24,543 nt of DNA. Origin: a virus. The translations under genes and the position numbers were made by a program. The notes under the pieces are model-generated. The model was not told the DNA's origin, did not search any database, and was given only the letters and a program-made list of their open reading frames with translations. Where the stretch lies: IMG/VR virus record IMGVR_UViG_3300027832_001600, positions 1-24,543 of that record. One strand, 5' to 3'. Positions 20,824 through 24,543 of this stretch are shown here, in pieces. The stretch's first letter is position 1. Every line of letters starts with the position of its first letter.

Positions 20824-21567
20824 ATGCTGGAAAGCGAACGGGCCGGAATTGGCCACAACAAGGGCCCGGTGTTCAATGTCTTGGTGGTCGACGCGCTTGC
20901 GATCGAGGCGGGCGAAATTGCTGACGCTGCAAGTGAATGGGCAAAGGTCGAAATCGCGACTGAAACCAAGGCAGGCGAGCTGAAGGACTTCCTCGATACC
21001 GCGCGGGCAAAGCTCAAGGAGATCGAGGATAGGCGCAAAGCGGAAAAACAGCCGTTTCTTGACGCTGGGCGCGATGTGGACACGGCCTTTGGCAAGGTCC
21101 GGGACATTATCGAGCGCGCTGGCAAGCTCGCCAAAGGCCCGCTGGAAACCTACCTCAAAGAGCAGCAGCGTATCGCAGATGAGCGGCGTCGCGCCGAGCA
21201 GGAGGCTGCGCGCAAGGCGGCAGAAGAAGCCGAACGCGAACGCCTGATCGCTGAGCGCAATCGCAATGCCGCAGCGATCATCGAGGCAGAGGAAAAGGCA
21301 AAAGCTGCAGCCGATGCAGCAAAGGCCTCCGAAGGACCAGCCCGGGCCACGGTGTCCTCCGCGACCGGCACAGGCGCCAACCGGACCGGCCTGCGCACAT
21401 ACCGATCCGCGCGCATCACCAACATAAATCAGGCGATGCTGCACTACCGCGGCCATGCCGATCTGGCCGAGTGCATCACGCGCCTCGCCAATGCTGACAT
21501 CCGCTCGGCCAAGAGCGCGCAGATCACCATCCCCGGCATCGACATCATTGAGGAGCAAAAGCTGTGA
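20824..21567 (+). CDS. Coiled-coil protein preceding RecT
   Basis: A 247-residue protein. Near the N-terminus it has GIGHNKGP, a variant of the IGHNNPP motif common in phage proteins. Residues about 50-180 form a long, strongly charged coiled coil (EIEDRRKAEKQPFLDAGRDV, ERRRAEQEAARKAAEEAERE). The C-terminal 55 residues (LRTYRSARITNINQAMLHYR...ADIRSAKSAQITIPGIDI) look like a separate small folded domain. AGAGGACAATAG precedes ATG 20824. The stop overlaps the recT start by 4 bp (GTGA). This family often occurs next to recT or erf genes and is probably an accessory of single-strand annealing recombination. Confidence 0.75.
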   Translation: MLESERAGIGHNKGPVFNVLVVDALAIEAGEIADAASEWAKVEIATETKAGELKDFLDTARAKLKEIEDRRKAEKQPFLDAGRDVDTAFGKVRDIIERAGKLAKGPLETYLKEQQRIADERRRAEQEAARKAAEEAERERLIAERNRNAAAIIEAEEKAKAAADAAKASEGPARATVSSATGTGANRTGLRTYRSARITNINQAMLHYRGHADLAECITRLANADIRSAKSAQITIPGIDIIEEQKL

Positions 21568-22700
21568 GCACCGCCATCGAGAAAATCAAAACCAAGCCGC
21601 TGACACAGATCACCAACGTCAAGGAACTGCTATGGAACGATGCAGCAAAGATCCAGCTGCAGCAGGTCGCTGCTGCCCATATGAAGCCCGAGCGCATGAT
21701 GCGCCTGATGGCGAACGCGATCCGGACCACGCCGAAATTGGGCGAATGCGATCCCATGAGCCTGCTCGGCGGGCTGATGACCTGCGCGGGACTTGGGCTC
21801 GAGCCCAACACGATCATGGGCCACGCCTATCTGATCCCATTCAAGAACAACCGCAAAGGCATCACCGAGGTGCAACTGGTCGTGGGCTACAAAGGCCTGA
21901 TCGATCTTGCGCGTCGGTCCGGGCACATCACGTCAATCTCAGCCAACATCCACTATTCCGACGATGACGTCTGGGAATACGAGGAAGGTACCGAAGCCCG
22001 GCTTCGCCATATCCCCGGGGCGCAGGAGGGCGACAAGCGCCACGCCTACGCCATCGCCAAGTTTCGCGACGGGGGGCACGCCTATGTGGTCCTGCCTTGG
22101 GCCAAGGTGATGAAGATCAGGAACGGCTCGCTGGGCTGGCAAACGGCCGTTAAATTCAACGCGACCGATCGGAACCCTTGGAAAAGCCACGAGGATGAGA
22201 TGGCAAAAAAGACCGCCATCCGGGCGCTGGCCAAATACCTCCCGCTCTCGGTCGAGTTTCGCGATGCGCTGACAGTCGACGGGGGCAAGGCGGACTTCGC
22301 AGCCTTCGCGATAAACCCAGCCGAGCAGCTCGACGCGACCCCGGACGACGAGGACGACCGGACGATCGATGGCGAGGCCAGTGAGTTGGACGCGGATCAG
22401 ACCAAGGATCAGGCGGCGGACGGGCTTATGGTCGGCGAAAAGCCCAAAGCGGTCCAAAAGCAGGCCAAGCCAGCAGCGGCTGAAAAGAAGCCGGACCCCG
22501 AGACGGCAGAGCGCGACGTGGCCGAGGAAGCATCGTCGGGCCTGATTGCGCGGATCATGTCCGATCTCGGCGAGGCCGATAACGCCGACGCGGCCGACGC
22601 CGTCATGTCGCTTTGGGAAGACCAGATCGCGACCCTCTCGGAGAAGGCACAGGCCGAGATCAACACGGCTGCGGCAAATGTTGGGAGGGGTGAAGAATGA
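21564..22700 (+). CDS. recT: RecT-family single-strand annealing protein
   Basis: A 378-residue recombinase that anneals complementary single strands. The start is GTG 21564, coupled to the preceding stop. The RecT core runs to about residue 245, with PERMMRLMANAIRTTPKLGE, LGGLMTCAGLGLEPNTIMGH and VQLVVGYKGLIDLARRSG, then NPWKSHEDEMAKKTAIRALA and KYLPLSVEFRDAL, all characteristic. After that comes an acidic, low-complexity extension (AATPDDEDDRTIDGEA-like) and a short C-terminal helical region. E. coli RecT is 269 aa, so the last 130 residues are an unusual addition. No exonuclease partner lies directly beside it. Confidence 0.92.
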   Translation: MSTAIEKIKTKPLTQITNVKELLWNDAAKIQLQQVAAAHMKPERMMRLMANAIRTTPKLGECDPMSLLGGLMTCAGLGLEPNTIMGHAYLIPFKNNRKGITEVQLVVGYKGLIDLARRSGHITSISANIHYSDDDVWEYEEGTEARLRHIPGAQEGDKRHAYAIAKFRDGGHAYVVLPWAKVMKIRNGSLGWQTAVKFNATDRNPWKSHEDEMAKKTAIRALAKYLPLSVEFRDALTVDGGKADFAAFAINPAEQLDATPDDEDDRTIDGEASELDADQTKDQAADGLMVGEKPKAVQKQAKPAAAEKKPDPETAERDVAEEASSGLIARIMSDLGEADNADAADAVMSLWEDQIATLSEKAQAEINTAAANVGRGEE

Positions 22701-23083
22701 CGGCACAGACCCAAGAGATCGACCGCCACCAGATCGCCTTGGACATCGAGGCTGACCCAGCGGGCACCTATGACCGGATTGCCCGCTTGGCTTGGGGCGC
22801 CGGGCTGGACCGATGGCTCCCTCGCCACATGCACGCAGGCATGGTGCGGTACGTCCTTTTGGGCGTGCGGCCCGGATCGTTCATGCAGGCGATCATTGTG
22901 GGCGACTATTTCGAGGCCTGCCGCCGGGCAGACGACCCAAACCGTGCGGCCCTGTTCGGATACGCTATGTTCCTTCACAACTATGCCCCCGGTGGATGCT
23001 TCGGCAGCCGGGAGCACTTGACCGGATGGATCAGGGACGGCGGAATGCTGGGCCATCCGAACCGGGAGGCGGAGCGATGCTGA
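22697..23083 (+). CDS. Unknown phage protein
   Basis: A 128-residue protein with ATG 22697 (GGAGGGGTGAAGA upstream, ATGA overlap with recT). It starts MTAQTQEIDRHQIALDIEAD and has helical segments LARLAWGAGLDRWLPRH-like, MHAGMVRYVLLGVRPGSFMQ and AALFGYAMFLHNYAPGGCFG. The last part (LTGWIRDGGMLGHPN) is characteristic but not identified. The moderately hydrophobic helices do not form a clear membrane segment. It is coupled to recT and overlaps the LexA-like gene by 7 bp. Confidence 0.7.
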   Translation: MTAQTQEIDRHQIALDIEADPAGTYDRIARLAWGAGLDRWLPRHMHAGMVRYVLLGVRPGSFMQAIIVGDYFEACRRADDPNRAALFGYAMFLHNYAPGGCFGSREHLTGWIRDGGMLGHPNREAERC

Positions 23084-23310
23084 CGCCGCGCCAGAGCGAC
23101 TGTTGGGTGTTCCTCGCGAAATATACCGAAGAACACGGATACGCCCCCTCATTCGAGGAGATGGCTGACGCCCTGAATGTCGCCAGCAAGTCCAATATCC
23201 ATCGCCTGCTCGATGCCCTTGAGGAGCGCGGCTTTATCCGCCGCCTCCGCCACAGGTCGCGCGCAATCGAGGTGCTGCGGATGCCCAAAACCCCAAAGGA
23301 GAAGAACTGA
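23077..23310 (+). CDS. LexA-type winged-helix DNA-binding protein, no peptidase domain
   Basis: A 77-residue protein that matches only the N-terminal DNA-binding domain of LexA ([20 protein letters not shown], then [20 protein letters not shown] and [13 protein letters not shown]). LexA is about 200 aa. The serine protease domain that allows self-cleavage is absent. ATG 23077 follows GGAGGCGGAGCG. The gene overlaps its upstream neighbour by 7 bp and ssb by TGATG. It could repress a phage or host SOS-type promoter and be insensitive to RecA. The real target is not known. Confidence 0.85.
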   Translation: MLTPRQSDCWVFLAKYTEEHGYAPSFEEMADALNVASKSNIHRLLDALEERGFIRRLRHRSRAIEVLRMPKTPKEKN

Positions 23311-23834
23311 TGGCAGGCAGCGTGAACAAGGCGATCATCATCGGACGGCTGGGGCGCGACCCTGAGGTCCGCAGTTTCTCTAACGGCGGGAAGGTCTGCA
23401 ACCTGAGCGTGGCGACATCGGAGACGTGGAAGGATCGCAACAGCGGCGAGCGCAAGGAGCGCACAGAATGGCACAGGGTCACAATTCACGCCGAAGGACT
23501 AATTGGGATTGCCGAGCGATTCCTGCACAAGGGCTCGAACGTCTATCTTGAAGGTCAAATTGAGACCAGAAAATACCAAGACCAATCCGGGCAGGACCGC
23601 TACACGACCGAGGTCGTCCTGCGGCCCTACAACGGGACTCTGACATTACTGGACGGGCGCAGGGACGGCGACGGCGACGACAACGGCTCAAGCGGGGATT
23701 ATGGCGGAGGATCCAGCGGCAACAGTGGCAGCGGCTCGGGTGGCGGCTCAAGCTACGGATCGGGTGGTAGGCCCGGCGGTGGCGATCGCGACATCGACGA
23801 CGAAATCCCATTCATCATGGAATGGCGGATATGA
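23310..23834 (+). CDS. ssb: Single-stranded DNA-binding protein
   Basis: A 174-residue SSB that coats single-stranded DNA during phage replication and recombination. Residues 1-115 form the OB fold ([74 protein letters not shown]). A Gly/Ser/Asp-rich linker is at about 117-160. The usual protein-interaction tail DDEIPF is at 163-168, but here six further residues (IMEWRI) follow before the stop. The gene is coupled to the LexA-like gene upstream and overlaps the next gene by ATGA. Confidence 0.93.
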   Translation: MAGSVNKAIIIGRLGRDPEVRSFSNGGKVCNLSVATSETWKDRNSGERKERTEWHRVTIHAEGLIGIAERFLHKGSNVYLEGQIETRKYQDQSGQDRYTTEVVLRPYNGTLTLLDGRRDGDGDDNGSSGDYGGGSSGNSGSGSGGGSSYGSGGRPGGGDRDIDDEIPFIMEWRI

Positions 23835-24025
23835 GCTGCATAATCGCTTACATCGACGTGGAGATTGTCGCCCTCACAGAGCGCGCAGTGCTGGTTCACA
23901 CCGGCGACAGTGACGCAGCCGTCTGGCTGCCCCTCGCCCTGGTCGAGGTGAGTGCGACCAACAACCATGGTGTCAAAACGGTCGCGTTGCCGGAGTGGCT
24001 TGCAACAAAAGCGGGGTTGGTGTGA
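23831..24025 (+). CDS. Small unknown phage protein downstream of ssb
   Basis: A 64-residue protein starting at ATG 23831 inside the ssb stop (ATGA). An ATG at 23822 is also in frame. It contains [20 protein letters not shown] followed by [10 protein letters not shown] and [16 protein letters not shown] recognise this from proteins found directly after ssb in other phage genomes, but without known function. It looks beta-rich. Coupled translation with ssb and with the next gene (TGATG) supports a role in the same DNA-processing module. Confidence 0.7.
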   Translation: MSCIIAYIDVEIVALTERAVLVHTGDSDAAVWLPLALVEVSATNNHGVKTVALPEWLATKAGLV

Positions 24026-24543
24026 TGGCTTATGCATTTTTTGTGCACCGGTTTGACCATATGCTGGTCCCATCTTCTAAAGCGGGTCAACTGGCGATCG
24101 AGAAGCTTAAGTTTGGCGTGCTTTACAAGATCGAACCCAAGCAGCCGCGCAACAGCAAGCAGCACCGCCTGTTCTGGGCCTTTGTGACCTATGTTGCCGA
24201 TGCCCTCAATGACGGGCCCGCCGGTGCGGTCTGGACCCCTGAAAACGTCAAGGACGACCTGCTGGTGGCCACAGGGCGTACCCGCAACCGCGCGATGACC
24301 CGCGCAGAGCGTGCGCGCCACGACGTTCCCGACGGTGCGATCGCAATGGTCGCGCGCCCGGTCTCCATCAGCTTCGTCTCAATGAGCGGCGATGAATTCT
24401 CGTGCTTTATGGACGACGCCATGGCCTATGTCCGCGACCAGCTAGCCCCTTGGATCGACGCCAGCGACCATTGGCCAGAGATCGAAAAGATACTGGTCGC
24501 CAGCTTCATGCTGCGCGGTGACACCGATGCAGGCGAAGCGTGA
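24025..24543 (+). CDS. DUF1367-like phage protein
   Basis: A 172-residue protein, ATG 24025, start overlapping the previous stop (TGATG). Its N-terminal region (AIEKLKFGVLYKIEPKQPRN, SKQHRLFWAFVTYVADALN) and C-terminal region (PVSISFVSMSGDEFSCFMDD, AMAYVRDQLAPWIDA) resemble DUF1367 proteins of lambdoid phages, which lie in recombination or NinB-like regions. NinB-like proteins bind single-stranded DNA and aid recombination, a role that fits the RecT and SSB context. The stop at 24541-24543 is the last codon of the window, so it is complete. Confidence 0.65.
   Translation: MAYAFFVHRFDHMLVPSSKAGQLAIEKLKFGVLYKIEPKQPRNSKQHRLFWAFVTYVADALNDGPAGAVWTPENVKDDLLVATGRTRNRAMTRAERARHDVPDGAIAMVARPVSISFVSMSGDEFSCFMDDAMAYVRDQLAPWIDASDHWPEIEKILVASFMLRGDTDAGEA

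Noticed and set aside
20461-21558. 365-codon minus-strand open frame opposite the coiled-coil gene
   Set aside because: It is Cys/Leu/Arg-rich shadow sequence of the alanine-rich coiled coil, with no ribosome site.

Overview
The window is a large part of a lambda-like temperate phage, most likely a prophage of an alphaproteobacterium in the Rhodobacterales (Roseobacter group). This rests on high GC, on protein families typical of that group (DUF6441, DUF6362, DUF3489, a HicA/HicB pair with the GSRVRF...FHRPHP signature) and on a complete lambda-order head module. No integrase, lysis genes, tRNA, rRNA or CRISPR array were seen. The tail genes continue past the left edge, where the first gene is cut.

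Layout, left to right. (1) Positions 1-9965, minus strand: the late packaging, head and neck operon. In transcription order it holds small terminase (Nu1-like), large terminase (gpA), gpW-like joiner/portal (gpB family), S49 head protease with a nested Nu3-like scaffold start, decoration protein (gpD), major capsid protein (gpE), head-tail joining proteins, DUF6441, a tail-terminator-like protein and the tail tube. A plus-strand hicAB toxin-antitoxin pair sits exactly between the D and E genes. (2) Positions 10118-11194, plus strand: four small genes, three of unknown function and one DUF3489. (3) Positions 11216-13184, minus strand: a ParD/ParE locus whose toxin gene carries an in-frame TAG, and a ParB-domain/DNA methyltransferase fusion protein. 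(4) Positions 13185-13692: about 500 bp without a convincing gene, but with a perfect palindrome and a 15-bp direct repeat.

(5) Positions 13693-19668, minus strand: a long early operon that starts at a Cro-like repressor. It includes many small unknown genes, a RuvC-like resolvase, a GIY-YIG protein and a replication-initiator-like winged-helix protein. The middle of the initiator gene contains tandem repeats of 10-bp and 22-bp period. These periods are not multiples of three, so they look like a DNA-level origin (iterons), as in lambda gene O. (6) Positions 19669-19763: the divergent control region. (7) Positions 19764-24543, plus strand: a repressor-like HTH protein, a small membrane protein, a coiled-coil protein, RecT, a LexA-type DNA-binding domain, SSB, and DUF1367-like and unknown proteins, forming a recombination module.

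The genes are tightly coupled: many neighbours overlap by ATGA, GTGA or TGATG. The two regulators probably decide between the leftward replication operon and the stable state. RecT and SSB supply annealing recombination, RuvC resolves the products, and the methyltransferase marks phage DNA. The strongest points for a second look are the repeat arrays inside the initiator gene, the hicAB pair lying antisense inside the head operon, the nested scaffold start and the amber-interrupted parE.
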